Source: CBDDBK01 sp965225715 (GTDB lineage: Bacteria; Bacteroidota; Bacteroidia; Cytophagales; Flammeovirgaceae). From it: a stretch of DNA of 64,000 nt. Positions within the stretch are counted from its first letter, which is position 1, and each line of letters starts with the position of its first letter. The translations under genes and the position numbers were made by a program. Location of the stretch: positions 682,001 through 746,000 of the forward strand of contig CBDDBK010000004.1 in NCBI GenBank assembly GCA_965225715.1, read 5' to 3'. Of the stretch, positions 54,176 through 62,913 are shown piece by piece. The notes beneath the pieces are model-generated. The model was given only the letters and a program-made list of their open reading frames with translations. It was not told the DNA's origin and did no database searches.

Positions 54176-54350
54176 ATAATAAATAATTTAAATTTATAAG
54201 TTACGTTTAAAAATGTAAATAATATTAAATATTCTGTTTTATTAAATCAATGATGATCACATTATTACTTTTGACTTATAAGTTCAAGTTGTGATTATTG
54301 AGTATTCTTTAAATAACATAAAAAAAACAAAGTTTTTAAGAAAAAAGTTT

Positions 54351-54995
54351 TTACTTTAAATTTAAAGTTTTTAAAAATAATTTTCCTCCATATCTTTGAG
54401 TAATTGGACATTTTTCTAATCTAAATCCGCGGGCAGGGCAATATTGTCTACCATAGTATATCATCTGTAAATGAATTTTTCCCCATTTTTCTTTAGGAAA
54501 GAGTTTTTTGGCATCTTTTTCAGTTTGGACTACGTTTTTTCCTTCCGATAATCCCCAACGGTACATCAAACGATGGATATGGGTATCTACTGGAAAAGCA
54601 GGTATGTCAAAAGCTTGTGTCATAACTACAGAAGCTGTTTTGTGACCAACACCTGGTAAATATTCTAGATCTTCAAAGTTTTTAGGAACTTCACCTTTAT
54701 ATTTATCAATTAAAATTTTTGAAAGCCCTACTATAGCTTTAGATTTTTGAGGTGAAAGACCACAGGGACGAATGATTTGTTGTATTGTTTCTTGTTTTAA
54801 TTTTATCATATCTCTTGGATTATTTGCCAATTTAAAAAGTTGAGGTGTAACTTTATTTACGCGTTCATCTCTATTACGAGCTGATAATACCACAGCTACT
54901 AATAGAGTGTATGGGTCTTTATGTTCAAGAGGTATAGATGGATTAGGGAAAAAAAAATCCAACATGTCAAGAATACTTTTTATTTTATTTTTCAT
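54351..54995 (-). CDS. nth: endonuclease III-like DNA glycosylase/AP lyase
   Basis: 214 residues of the HhH-GPD superfamily, repairing oxidised pyrimidines. The helix-hairpin-helix 'LEYLPGVGHKTASVV' has the catalytic Lys, and 'AFPVDTHIHRLMYRWGL' holds the catalytic Asp. The C-terminal iron-sulphur loop, C-x6-C-x2-C-x5-C in E. coli Nth, is here 'YCPARGFRLEKCPITQRYGG' with only two cysteines, so the cluster is probably lost. A gap of about 80 bp separates it from the oxygenase gene on the same strand. The start at 54995 gives a typical N-terminus. Confidence 0.93.
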   Translation of the reverse strand: MKNKIKSILDMLDFFFPNPSIPLEHKDPYTLLVAVVLSARNRDERVNKVTPQLFKLANNPRDMIKLKQETIQQIIRPCGLSPQKSKAIVGLSKILIDKYKGEVPKNFEDLEYLPGVGHKTASVVMTQAFDIPAFPVDTHIHRLMYRWGLSEGKNVVQTEKDAKKLFPKEKWGKIHLQMIYYGRQYCPARGFRLEKCPITQRYGGKLFLKTLNLK

Positions 54996-55077
54996 ATATT
55001 AAAATATTTAACGGGTTTTGAACAAAATATTTTTAGCTGTTCGTAAAATAATTGGAGAGATACAATCGGAAGTAAAA

Positions 55078-55842
55078 TTAATAACAGTATTTAAAATTGT
55101 TCATTTGTTTTTCAGATTTTATACCTTTACGCGTCACAAAAAGGGTTTGATGACCTCCTGTAATTTCATTTTGAGGACGTCCATTTGAATAGTAATCAAG
55201 TGCTAAAGACTTTCTGCTTCGATTTATAGGGCAAGTAAGCGGATCGGGATGTCCATGATAAGAGTAATCAGTTGTCAAAAAAATTGCCATGCAATTATAA
55301 ACAGGTAATTTTTTTTTAACTGACTGTTTCATCTCCCTATCCCAAAGTTCACAATGTCTTCCATAATTTTCTTTCCATTGTTTATTTAAATAAACTAAAA
55401 CATTAAGTCTTCTATCTAAATTACTCATTTTATGCTTATTAAAATCAACATGTATTTTTAAAAGTCCCCCTTTTTTAATTTCATGAAAACCACCACCTTC
55501 AAAATAAAGATCTGGAAGAAGGATTTCTTCTATATTAGTTAAAATTTGTAAAAATTGTAAAAAAGGTTCTGAATTGAGAAAGTGAACAAAGTGTTTGGTT
55601 TTATTTTGAAAACGTATTTCACCTCTGGATGCTAATTTCACCTCATTAGGATTATTAAATTTGATAGTCTGACCTTGAGATAAATCTGGAAACTCTGCTA
55701 AAACTTCTTCTAACATATCAGGATTAAAGAAATTATCAAAGTAAATATTTGGGAATGGAGATGCTGTTCTATAATTTTTGTTATACTCATCAGCGATTTT
55801 TAACAAATCTTGATAAGGTTCATTCAAATAGTAGGCATTCAT
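55078..55842 (-). CDS. 2OG-Fe(II) oxygenase family protein
   Basis: 254 residues, cytosolic. The double-stranded beta-helix core has an HxD iron motif in 'LKIHVDFNKH', a distal His in 'YSYHGHPDPL' and the 2-oxoglutarate-binding Arg/Ser in 'NRSRKSLALDYYSNGRP'. 'LNVLVYLNKQWKENYGRHCE' is the conserved strand of prolyl-4-hydroxylase-like enzymes. A hydroxylase of protein or small molecules is likely; the substrate is unknown. It is upstream of nth on the same strand and may share a transcript. Confidence 0.85.
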   Translation of the reverse strand: MNAYYLNEPYQDLLKIADEYNKNYRTASPFPNIYFDNFFNPDMLEEVLAEFPDLSQGQTIKFNNPNEVKLASRGEIRFQNKTKHFVHFLNSEPFLQFLQILTNIEEILLPDLYFEGGGFHEIKKGGLLKIHVDFNKHKMSNLDRRLNVLVYLNKQWKENYGRHCELWDREMKQSVKKKLPVYNCMAIFLTTDYSYHGHPDPLTCPINRSRKSLALDYYSNGRPQNEITGGHQTLFVTRKGIKSEKQMNNFKYCY

Positions 55843-55863
55843 ATCTGTAAACTAAATTTAATG

Positions 55864-55962
55864 ATATAGTCTGGTCAGTTGAAAAAAGGATTTTTAGATT
55901 TTTTAACTCATGATGATGAAAATGAATTTTTCTGAAATAATGATAGCATTGCTATTAGAAGC
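55864..55962 (+). repeat. interspersed 95-bp-type repeat
   Basis: TATAGTCTGGTCAGTTGAAA, AAAGGATTTTTAGATTTTTT, AACTCATGATGATGAAAATG, then TCTGAAATAATGATAGCATT and GCTAT. It lies between the divergent oxygenase and transporter genes. Confidence 0.75.
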
Positions 55963-56119
55963 TATAAAAATTTACTAAAGGTTAAGATTAATCAAGACTC
56001 TAAAAAAACTATGTAAGGATTTTACCAAATCCAACATTTTTACTTTCCTTGCAATTATAAATTTTATTTTTTAAAAAGTGATATAAAATCACTTTAAGTC
56101 AAACATATTTTTAGCTGAC

Positions 56120-57448
56120 ATGCTTGATATTATTCGTACTATTTTTGGAATGAGTATCTTAGTAGGAATTGCCTATTTTTTTTCATCGAACAGAAAATTA
56201 GTTAACTGGCGTTTGGTTGGTTCTGGATTATTACTTCAATTTATTTTGGCTTTAGTTCTTTTGAAAATTAAATTTATAGCAATGGTTTTCAAATATATAA
56301 GTGAAGCTTTTGTCAAGTTTTTGAGCTTTGCAACTGATGGTGCTGCTTTTATTTTTGGGGGCTTGGCTTTAGACTCTAATGTTCAGGAAAGCGCTGGACA
56401 CAGTATGGGCTTTATTTTAGCTTTTCAAATTCTTCCAATTATTGTATATTTTTCGTCGATTGTTAGTGTACTTTATTATTTAGGGATTTTACAAAAAATA
56501 GTTTATGTTTTTGCTTTTTTAATGTCTAAAACAATGCGCTTGTCGGGGGCTGAAAGTCTTTGTGCTGCTGGGAATGTTTTTTTAGGACAAACAGAATCAC
56601 CTCTTCTGATTAAACCTTTTATCGCTAAAATGACTCAATCAGAGCTTATGTGTTTAATGACAGGCGGATTAGCAACCATATCAGGAACAGTATTAGGGGC
56701 TTATGTTGCCTTTTTAGGGGGAGGTGATTTTGAATCTCAAAGTATATTTGCAGGCTATTTGTTAACAGCCTCTATTATGAATGCACCTGCAGCTGTCGTT
56801 CTTGCAAAAATTATTGTTCCTGAAACTTGTCCAGAACAAATCAATACCGGCCTTAAAATAAGTAAACAAGACCTTGGCGTAAACCTTTTAGATGCTTTGA
56901 CCATAGGCATTCGAGACGGTTTACGTTTGGCTATTAATGTAGGGGCTATGCTCATGGCTTTTATAGCCTTAGTAGCTTTACTAAATGCTATTTTAGGGGA
57001 TTTTATTGGCGATAATATTCCATTTGGTTCTACATCTTTGAATGAGTGGGTAAGAATAAGCACAAATAATACTTTTGATTCTTTTTCTTTAGAATATCTT
57101 ATTGGTCAAATCTTTAGAGGTATAGCTTGGTTGATTGGAGTACCTTGGCAAGACAGTTTAGCTATAGGTAGTTTACTAGGTCAAAAAACAGCTTTAAATG
57201 AATTTATAGCCTATTTAAATTTAGGAGAAATGCGAGCTAATGGTATCCTTCAAGAAAAATCCATCATTATTGCCACTTATGCCTTATGTGGTTTTACTAA
57301 TTTTTCCTCTATTGCCATCCAAATTGGGGGAATAGGTGCTTTGGTACCTTCTCGACAAAAAGACCTTTCACGTTTGGGTATGAAAGCCTTATTAGCAGCA
57401 ACAATTGCTTGTCTGATGACAGGTGCTTTAGCAGGTATGATTTTATAA
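56120..57448 (+). CDS. nupC: concentrative nucleoside transporter (NupC family)
   Basis: A 442-residue inner-membrane symporter for nucleosides. About ten hydrophobic segments with the CNT signatures 'GQTESPLLIKPFIAKMTQSE', 'MTGGLATISGTVLGAYVAFL', 'SIMNAPAAVVLAKI' and 'CGFTNFSSIAIQIGGIGALV'. Cation type and nucleoside preference cannot be read off. A Fic-family gene begins 66 bp downstream on the same strand. Confidence 0.94.
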   Translation: MLDIIRTIFGMSILVGIAYFFSSNRKLVNWRLVGSGLLLQFILALVLLKIKFIAMVFKYISEAFVKFLSFATDGAAFIFGGLALDSNVQESAGHSMGFILAFQILPIIVYFSSIVSVLYYLGILQKIVYVFAFLMSKTMRLSGAESLCAAGNVFLGQTESPLLIKPFIAKMTQSELMCLMTGGLATISGTVLGAYVAFLGGGDFESQSIFAGYLLTASIMNAPAAVVLAKIIVPETCPEQINTGLKISKQDLGVNLLDALTIGIRDGLRLAINVGAMLMAFIALVALLNAILGDFIGDNIPFGSTSLNEWVRISTNNTFDSFSLEYLIGQIFRGIAWLIGVPWQDSLAIGSLLGQKTALNEFIAYLNLGEMRANGILQEKSIIIATYALCGFTNFSSIAIQIGGIGALVPSRQKDLSRLGMKALLAATIACLMTGALAGMIL

Positions 57449-57513
57449 GTTTAAACCATAATGCATTATTGTTTTGTATCATGAAAATCAACGTCTAATT
57501 TAATTAAACTTCA

Positions 57514-58953
57514 ATGTCCAATTTAAAAACCGTTATAGCCGAAATAGACCGGCTTCAATCAGAAGTTAATACCTACCGCCCTTTGAATCCAGAGCAAGAA
57601 GCTCGTTTTTTTCAAAAAGTGCGTATGGAATGGAATTACAACTCCTGTAATATTGAAGGGAATATTTTGACTTATGGTGAAACTAAAGACCTACTGATGT
57701 GGGGCATAACAGCAAAAGGAAAACCTTTGAAAGACCACCTTGAAATCAACGGGCATAATGAAGCACTAGAATGGATTTTTGAGATTATCAAGGAAAAAAG
57801 TAGACCTTTAAACGAAACGTTTATTCGGGAATTGCACCAAATGATTATGCCACCTTCGCCCTTGTATAGCGATGCTATTACTCCAGATGGCAAGCCTAGC
57901 AAAAAAGAGATTAAAATTGGGCAGTACAAAACTAGCCCTAACCATGTAAAAACCCATACCGGAGAAATATTTTATTTTGCCAGTCCCGAAGAAACCCCTG
58001 CCAAAATGTATGATTTAGTCGATTGGTTGTTAAAAGCCAATGATAAAAAAGAAGCCCACCCCTTAATACTTGCCTGTTTATTTCATTACCGTTTTGTACG
58101 CATTCATCCTTTTGATGATGGGAATGGCAGACTGGCTCGTATACTCATGAATTTTATTCTCATGATGTATGGCTTCCCTCCCACTATTATTCCAACCAAA
58201 AGACGCGAAGCCTATATTAAGTCTCTCGAACTGGCTGACGATAATAACACAGATGCTTTTATTCTTTTTGTCGGAGAATGTTTAATCGATACTTTAAGTT
58301 TACTTTTAAAGGCTGCCAAAGGCAAATCTATAGAAGAGGATCAAGACTTAGATAAAAAAATAGCCTTGTTGGATAGGCAGTTGACAGGTTATAAAGAGAA
58401 AGAAGGCGAATTTACATTTATGGATGCAAGAATCCAAGATATATATAGTCAAAAAGAAATGAAGAAAATCCTTGAACCTCTTTTAACAAAAATGCTTGAA
58501 ACATTAGGAAAATTTGATAAATATTTTTCGGAAGTAACGTTTGAAAATAGGAGAACTATAGGAAGTACTTTTTGGTCAAAAGAAAATAAAAATTTTCAAA
58601 AAAAAATTTTAAATAATATTTTTGGCAAAGGTGATAGTTATATCGAATTGGGCAACTTATACTACCGTTATTCGATATTTGAGAAATTTGGATTAGTTGA
58701 ATATAGTAAAGAAATAAAAATAGAAATGTGTTTTCCAATTGATAACGAACTCAGTGATTCACCTTTCATAGAAATGAGTTATATAAGCATTATTGCGGAT
58801 AATACACTTTTTAAAAGAGAAGATGTTATAAACCGCCCCCTAACCACCGACGAAATAAACGATACATGCAGCAAAGTCGCTAACTATATGTACGGTGAAA
58901 TAGAAAAGCTGATCAGACAGGAACAAGAAAAAATAAAAACTAAGAAAAAGTAG
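57514..58953 (+). CDS. Fic-domain protein with N-terminal inhibitory motif
   Basis: 479 residues. The Fic active-site loop is complete, HPFDDGNGRLAR (residues 198-209). An (S/T)xxxE(G/N) inhibitory motif is present as SCNIEG (44-49), placing it with self-inhibited class II Fic proteins that usually transfer AMP to target proteins when relieved. A Fic_N-like segment precedes the core; residues 280-479 are a charged helical region plus a mixed domain I do not recognise. It is probably a cytosolic regulatory AMPylase rather than a free toxin. Start ATG at 57514. Confidence 0.9.
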   Translation: MSNLKTVIAEIDRLQSEVNTYRPLNPEQEARFFQKVRMEWNYNSCNIEGNILTYGETKDLLMWGITAKGKPLKDHLEINGHNEALEWIFEIIKEKSRPLNETFIRELHQMIMPPSPLYSDAITPDGKPSKKEIKIGQYKTSPNHVKTHTGEIFYFASPEETPAKMYDLVDWLLKANDKKEAHPLILACLFHYRFVRIHPFDDGNGRLARILMNFILMMYGFPPTIIPTKRREAYIKSLELADDNNTDAFILFVGECLIDTLSLLLKAAKGKSIEEDQDLDKKIALLDRQLTGYKEKEGEFTFMDARIQDIYSQKEMKKILEPLLTKMLETLGKFDKYFSEVTFENRRTIGSTFWSKENKNFQKKILNNIFGKGDSYIELGNLYYRYSIFEKFGLVEYSKEIKIEMCFPIDNELSDSPFIEMSYISIIADNTLFKREDVINRPLTTDEINDTCSKVANYMYGEIEKLIRQEQEKIKTKKK

Positions 58954-59256
58954 TTCATCGATTATCAATTTGTTTTGAGTATTTCATAATATTATCCTTT
59001 ATGCATCATTTTTAAAATACTTCGTCTTACAAGATGAATTAAAATTTAAATATCAGTTATTAAACTAATGGTATAAATATACCAAAGATAAAATGGCTAA
59101 GAAAAGGTATTGCAATTGCTCCATTTGAAAAAAAGATTTCTGGAGGTTAAGCAACATTTTAATTTTAAAGATGGCCATTTCTGAGATAAAAATAATATTA
59201 CATAGCGTAAAAAAGATCTATATATAATTGATTATTAACATAGTTTAAATTTAAAG
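58954..59256. other. gene-free stretch
   Basis: 303 bp before the flavoprotein gene. It contains one interspersed repeat copy (59110-59215), and nothing else was recognised. Confidence 0.55.
59110..59215 (+). repeat. interspersed 95-bp-type repeat, degenerate
   Basis: CATTTGAAAAAAAGATTTCT, then GGAGGTTAAG, and a right part TTTCTGAGATAAAAATAATA. Upstream of the flavoprotein gene. Confidence 0.6.
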
Positions 59257-60630
59257 ATGCAAAATAATAATTTACCCATTGCAATTATAGGTGGCGGTCC
59301 AATAGGGCTGGCTGCTGCTGCGCACTTAATAAAACAAAATCTATCATTTATTATGTTTGAAGCAGGGTATTCTGTTGGACAAAATATGCTGTCTTGGAGT
59401 CATGTTCGAGTATTCTCTCCTTGGAAATATAATATTGATTCCGTAGCTAAAGAATTGTTGCTACAAACTGATTGGAAAGAACCAAATAAAAATAAATTGC
59501 CAACAGGAAAAGAATTAGTTGAAGATTATTTTCGTCCTTTAGCCAATTTACCTAGTGTAAAACCATATATTCATTTGAATAGCAAAGTACTTTCTATAGG
59601 AAGAAAGGGCTTAGATAAAATGAAAACATGGGGGCGTGAGGATAAACCATTTTCTATTAAAGTTGAAGAAAAAGGAACTATTAATTATTATGAAGCACAA
59701 GCGGTAATTGATGCTACAGGAACTTGGAATCAACCAAATCCAATAGGTTCTGGTGGAGTATATGCTGAAGGAGAACAAGAATTAAAAAACCATATTTTTT
59801 ATGGCATCCCTAATGTGAAAGCTAACCATTTGAAGCGCTACAAAAATAAAAATATAGTTGTAGTTGGTGGAGGGCATTCAGCCATTAATGCTTTATTGGA
59901 TTTAGCAGATGTTCAAAAACAATATCCAGAAACACAACTTAATTGGGTGTTGAGAAAAGATAATATGGACAAAGTATATGGAGGGAAAAACGACGATACT
60001 CTTGAAGCTCGCGGTGCTTTAGGAATTAGAATTGAACAATTAGTTCATAGTGGAAAATTAAAGGTTTATACCCCTTTTTATATTTTAAAATTGACCAAAA
60101 ATGATAATGGAATTCAAATTGAAGGGGATTTAAATGGTAGCGTAAAAACAATTCAAAATATTGATGAAATTATAAGCAATACAGGATCGCGTCCCAACTT
60201 GGATATGATTCGGGAAATACGCATTAACTTAGACTCATCCATAGAATCAGTGTCCAATCTAGCAGAAATGATTGACCCCAACATCCATAGCTGTGGAACA
60301 GTAAAACCTCATGGTGAAAAAGAATTGCGTCACCCTGAAAAAAATTTTTATATACTGGGTTCAAAAAGCTATGGAAGAGCACCAACCTTTTTAATGGCTA
60401 CAGGTTATGAACAAGTGCGTTCTATTATAGCTTATATGTCCGGTGACAAGGAAGCTGCCCAACGTGTAGAACTTAATTTACCTGAAACTGGGGTATGCAG
60501 TACGGATTTTGATCGTGCAAAAGATGCTAATGGAGCTGGTTGCTGTGCTAGTGTTGAATTAGCTGATAATACTGTTTTAAATTCAAACTATGCTAAAATA
60601 AAAACAGTAAAAACAAAAAGTTGCTGTTAA
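59257..60630 (+). CDS. FAD/NAD(P)-binding flavoprotein, monooxygenase-like
   Basis: A 457-residue cytosolic two-dinucleotide-binding-domain enzyme. FAD motif GGGPIGLAAAA is at residues 11-21, and the NAD(P) motif 'IVVVGGGHSAINALLDL' follows mid-protein. 'ATGTWNQPNP' is the strand typical of flavin monooxygenase-like proteins. The C-terminus has cysteine pairs ('GAGCCAS' and a terminal KSCC) that suggest metal or metalloid handling. The next gene is a SigZ-type sigma factor whose protein is also Cys-rich at its end; such pairs are seen near arsenic or metal genes, but no ars gene is in this window, so the substrate is unassigned. Confidence 0.82.
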   Translation: MQNNNLPIAIIGGGPIGLAAAAHLIKQNLSFIMFEAGYSVGQNMLSWSHVRVFSPWKYNIDSVAKELLLQTDWKEPNKNKLPTGKELVEDYFRPLANLPSVKPYIHLNSKVLSIGRKGLDKMKTWGREDKPFSIKVEEKGTINYYEAQAVIDATGTWNQPNPIGSGGVYAEGEQELKNHIFYGIPNVKANHLKRYKNKNIVVVGGGHSAINALLDLADVQKQYPETQLNWVLRKDNMDKVYGGKNDDTLEARGALGIRIEQLVHSGKLKVYTPFYILKLTKNDNGIQIEGDLNGSVKTIQNIDEIISNTGSRPNLDMIREIRINLDSSIESVSNLAEMIDPNIHSCGTVKPHGEKELRHPEKNFYILGSKSYGRAPTFLMATGYEQVRSIIAYMSGDKEAAQRVELNLPETGVCSTDFDRAKDANGAGCCASVELADNTVLNSNYAKIKTVKTKSCC

Positions 60631-60657
60631 AAAAACCAGATAATACGTCTTTTGTTT

Positions 60658-60753
60658 ATTATAGTCATGTCAAATAAAAAAAGGATTTTTAGAGGTTTTA
60701 ATTCATTGATTTTGAAAACGTCCGTTTCCCGAAATAAAATAGCATTGCTATAA
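60658..60753 (+). repeat. interspersed 95-bp-type repeat, best-preserved copy
   Basis: TTATAGTCATGTCAAATAAA, AAAAGGATTTTTAGAGGTTT, TAATTCATTGATTTTGAAAA, CGTCCGTTTCCCGAAATAAA and ATAGCATTGCTATAA. Its ends TTATAG / GCTATAA are short inverted repeats. It lies between the flavoprotein and SigZ genes. Confidence 0.85.
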
Positions 60754-60791
60754 CCAATTCTTTTTTATTTATTAATTTTTTTATACAAATA

Positions 60792-61334
60792 ATGCAAAAT
60801 CAAATTGTTCAGTTATATAACCCTTTATTAGCTTATATACAAAAGCAAGTTAAAAACCAAGAAGATGCTGAAGATTTGACACAAGATGTGTTTTTTAAAC
60901 TCGCGAAATCTAATAAAGATGGTATTAAAAATCTTAAAAGTTGGATATATACGATTGCTAAAAATACCATTACAGATTACTATCGAAAAAAACAACTGCA
61001 AACAAATACGATTGAAGAAGATATATTTTTTGATTATGATAGTAATGAAAATACCGGTATAGAATTGGAAGAATGTATAAATCTTTTTATAAATCAGTTA
61101 CCAAAAGAATATAGAGAGTTAATAACTCTATCAGAACTAAAAGGAATACCTCAAAAAGAAATTGCTGAACAACTTAAGATGAACTATGTAACAGTGCGTT
61201 CTAAAATTCAACGAGGACGCAAGAAATTGAAAGAATTATTTGAGAATTGTTGTACTATTTTACAAGGTAGTAAAGGAAGTATTTTAGATTTTCAGACTAA
61301 AAATGAATGCAATAGTGAGTTATCTTGTTCTTAA
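60792..61334 (+). CDS. sigZ: ECF-type RNA polymerase sigma factor, SigZ-like
   Basis: 180 residues. Region 2 is 'QEDAEDLTQDVFFKLAKS', 'IKNLKSWIYTIAKNTITDYY'; region 4 is 'LPKEYRELITLSELKGIPQK', then 'EIAEQLKMNYVTVRSKIQRG'. The tail 'LKELFENCCTILQGSKGSIL' with paired Cys is the SigZ hallmark. It directs RNA polymerase to a specific promoter set; the Cys residues may sense redox or metals. No anti-sigma gene adjoins. It follows the flavoprotein gene by 160 bp, with an interspersed repeat between them. Confidence 0.88.
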   Translation: MQNQIVQLYNPLLAYIQKQVKNQEDAEDLTQDVFFKLAKSNKDGIKNLKSWIYTIAKNTITDYYRKKQLQTNTIEEDIFFDYDSNENTGIELEECINLFINQLPKEYRELITLSELKGIPQKEIAEQLKMNYVTVRSKIQRGRKKLKELFENCCTILQGSKGSILDFQTKNECNSELSCS

Positions 61335-61463
61335 TACTTTAGAAAAATCGTAGATGATAAAAAAAATGATTTCTGAATCTGGATATTTAGATTTATCGCC
61401 TAGTAAATACTTTTTAACTTATCCTTAATATACTTTGTAAAGGGCTTTCTTATAAAAAATTTA

Positions 61464-62290
61464 GGTGGTGTTGTAGAAAGTATGATTTAAGGAAATATTT
61501 TTGATATTGAGACATTTAGAGTTAAATTTGTTCATTTGTTTCACCCAAATAAGACAAAATGACGATAGAAATAACCCTAAAATGCCCCAAATGCGAAGGG
61601 AAAGATATAAGAAAAAATGGAAGAACTAAAAGGAAGAAGCAAAATTATGAGTGTAAAAGCTACGGTCGGCAGTTTATAGCTCCTCAAGAGCTGAGTTATC
61701 GAGGGTGTCAAAAAGGAATAACTGAGCGGGTTAAACATATGCTTGTCAGACGAGTAGGTATTAGGGATATTTCTGAATTAGAAGGTATTAGCCCTAAAAA
61801 AGTTTTATCTATTCTTGCCAATACCACGGTTTCTATCAAGTCCAAACAACGTTTTTATGCTAGCTTAGAGGTTGATGAGCTTTGGTCTTATGTGAAAAAG
61901 AAGGGGCAGAAATACTGGTTGATTGATGCGTATTGTCGTCAGAGTGGCGAGATAGTTTCTTGGGCTTGGGGCAAGCGTGATCGCAAAACAGTGCAGCGTC
62001 TATGGTTTAGTTTAAAGGCTCTTGGTGTTGGTTTCAAAGAAGTTTGTACCGATAACTGGGAGGCATTTAAAGGGGTCTTTGAAGATTGTAAGCATTTGAT
62101 AGGCAAATGTTTTACAAAGGGTATAGCGGGTAATAATTGTCGTCTGCGTCATCGAATCAGCCGTTTAGTTCGTAGAACCTGTTGCTTTTCTAAAAAGAAG
62201 TCTAATCATCGCAAAGCCAGATGTTAGCTTTCTTTTATATCAATAACGGGCATGTGTAAAATTTGACATCATATTTTGTATAACACCACC
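61464..62290 (+). mobile_element. IS1-family insertion sequence
   Basis: 827 bp bounded by inverted repeats GGTGGTGTTGTAGAAAGTAT (61464-61483) and its imperfect complement ending at 62290 (reverse: GGTGGTGTTATACAAAATAT). It contains one transposase frame. The 8-9 bp flanks (ATTTA on the left, GACTTGGG on the right) do not form the direct target duplication expected of IS1, so one flank may have been rearranged. Confidence 0.88.
61559..62227 (+). CDS. IS1-family transposase, C-terminally frameshifted
   Basis: 222 residues as a single frame combining InsA- and InsB-like parts: a zinc-finger 'LKCPKCEGKDIRKNGRTKRK', a helix-turn-helix, and the DDE domain with 'LEVDELWSYVKKKGQKYWLI' and 'EVCTDNWEAFKGVF'. 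The block 'RLRHRISRLVRRTCCFSKKK' should be followed by the conserved NHxKAxxLAFFYINNG. Here it reads NHRKARC-stop, while the shifted frame gives 'MLAFFYINNGHV' right after it. One missing base near 62222 therefore cuts off about 13 residues, and activity is doubtful. Confidence 0.85.
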   Translation: MTIEITLKCPKCEGKDIRKNGRTKRKKQNYECKSYGRQFIAPQELSYRGCQKGITERVKHMLVRRVGIRDISELEGISPKKVLSILANTTVSIKSKQRFYASLEVDELWSYVKKKGQKYWLIDAYCRQSGEIVSWAWGKRDRKTVQRLWFSLKALGVGFKEVCTDNWEAFKGVFEDCKHLIGKCFTKGIAGNNCRLRHRISRLVRRTCCFSKKKSNHRKARC

Positions 62291-62678
62291 GACTTGGGAA
62301 GTAATTTTTATAATTTCAACCTTAATAACAACTTAGTTGAACAACTCCCTATTTGGTGCTGATGTCAGTCAAACGGATTTTCAAACTTTTAACAATCAAA
62401 CCCGTCTGATCATAGATCAACAAACGGGGACAATGGAAACGCATAAGCCTGCTCCAAAATTTAACTTTCCTGGTGCCGCAGGACTCACTCTAAACACAGG
62501 CGATTTAGCCCGACAGATTTATACCTTTAAAACCTTTGGAATGACGGGTTATAGTATGGAAAAGGCTTTAGGCAGAGGGCGTGTTTTTCAGACAGGTCAG
62601 TATAAGGGCAGGGCTTTTAGCACTCGTTTTAGAGGCAATCAATATGTGAGTTCTCAATCGGTTCTTAATTATTTTTGA
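62291..62678 (+). pseudogene. coding remnant downstream of the IS1 element
   Basis: Directly after the IS end one frame reads 'DLGSNFYNFNLNNNLVEQL', then stops; another, open from a TTG at 62337, reads 'FGADVSQTDFQTFNNQTRLI' and 'GAAGLTLNTGDLARQIYTFK' to 62678. Together they look like the 3' end of one gene with a frameshift near 62350, cut by the IS. No family was recognised. Confidence 0.5.
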
Positions 62679-62704
62679 AGAACGGGTCAGAATTTAAAGA
62701 AATC

Positions 62705-62848
62705 CTAACTCCCTATAATTTTAAACTTACACACTTTAGGGGATAGTGTCTTAAAACAATCCGTATCGTTTGTGTTTGGATCATTATCCCTACAACTTAA
62801 CCCTAAGCCTAAAATTAATAGGCTTAGAATAACAATTTTAATAGTCAT
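62705..62848 (-). CDS. small lipoprotein, 47 residues
   Basis: Starts at the ATG at 62848: MTIKIVILSLLILGLGLSCR, a canonical lipoprotein signal with lipobox GLSC (Cys19), followed by 28 residues with two further Cys ('DTDCFKTLSPKVC'). It lies downstream of, and in the same direction as, the next lipoprotein gene and the M57 peptidase gene. No family. Confidence 0.6.
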   Translation of the reverse strand: MTIKIVILSLLILGLGLSCRDNDPNTNDTDCFKTLSPKVCKFKIIGS

Positions 62849-62873
62849 AATTTTTAAAATTTAAAGGGTTAGA

Positions 62874-62906
62874 ACAAGCCTTCAAAGTATTTACCTTAAA
62901 GGCTTG
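62874..62906 (-). terminator. possible stem-loop after the 139-aa lipoprotein gene
   Basis: CAAGCCTT ... AAGGCTTG (8-bp perfect arms, 17-nt loop) 8 bp after the stop on the minus strand. It lacks a strong T-run, so it is a weak terminator or processing stem. Confidence 0.4.
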
Positions 62907-62913
62907 TATAGAA

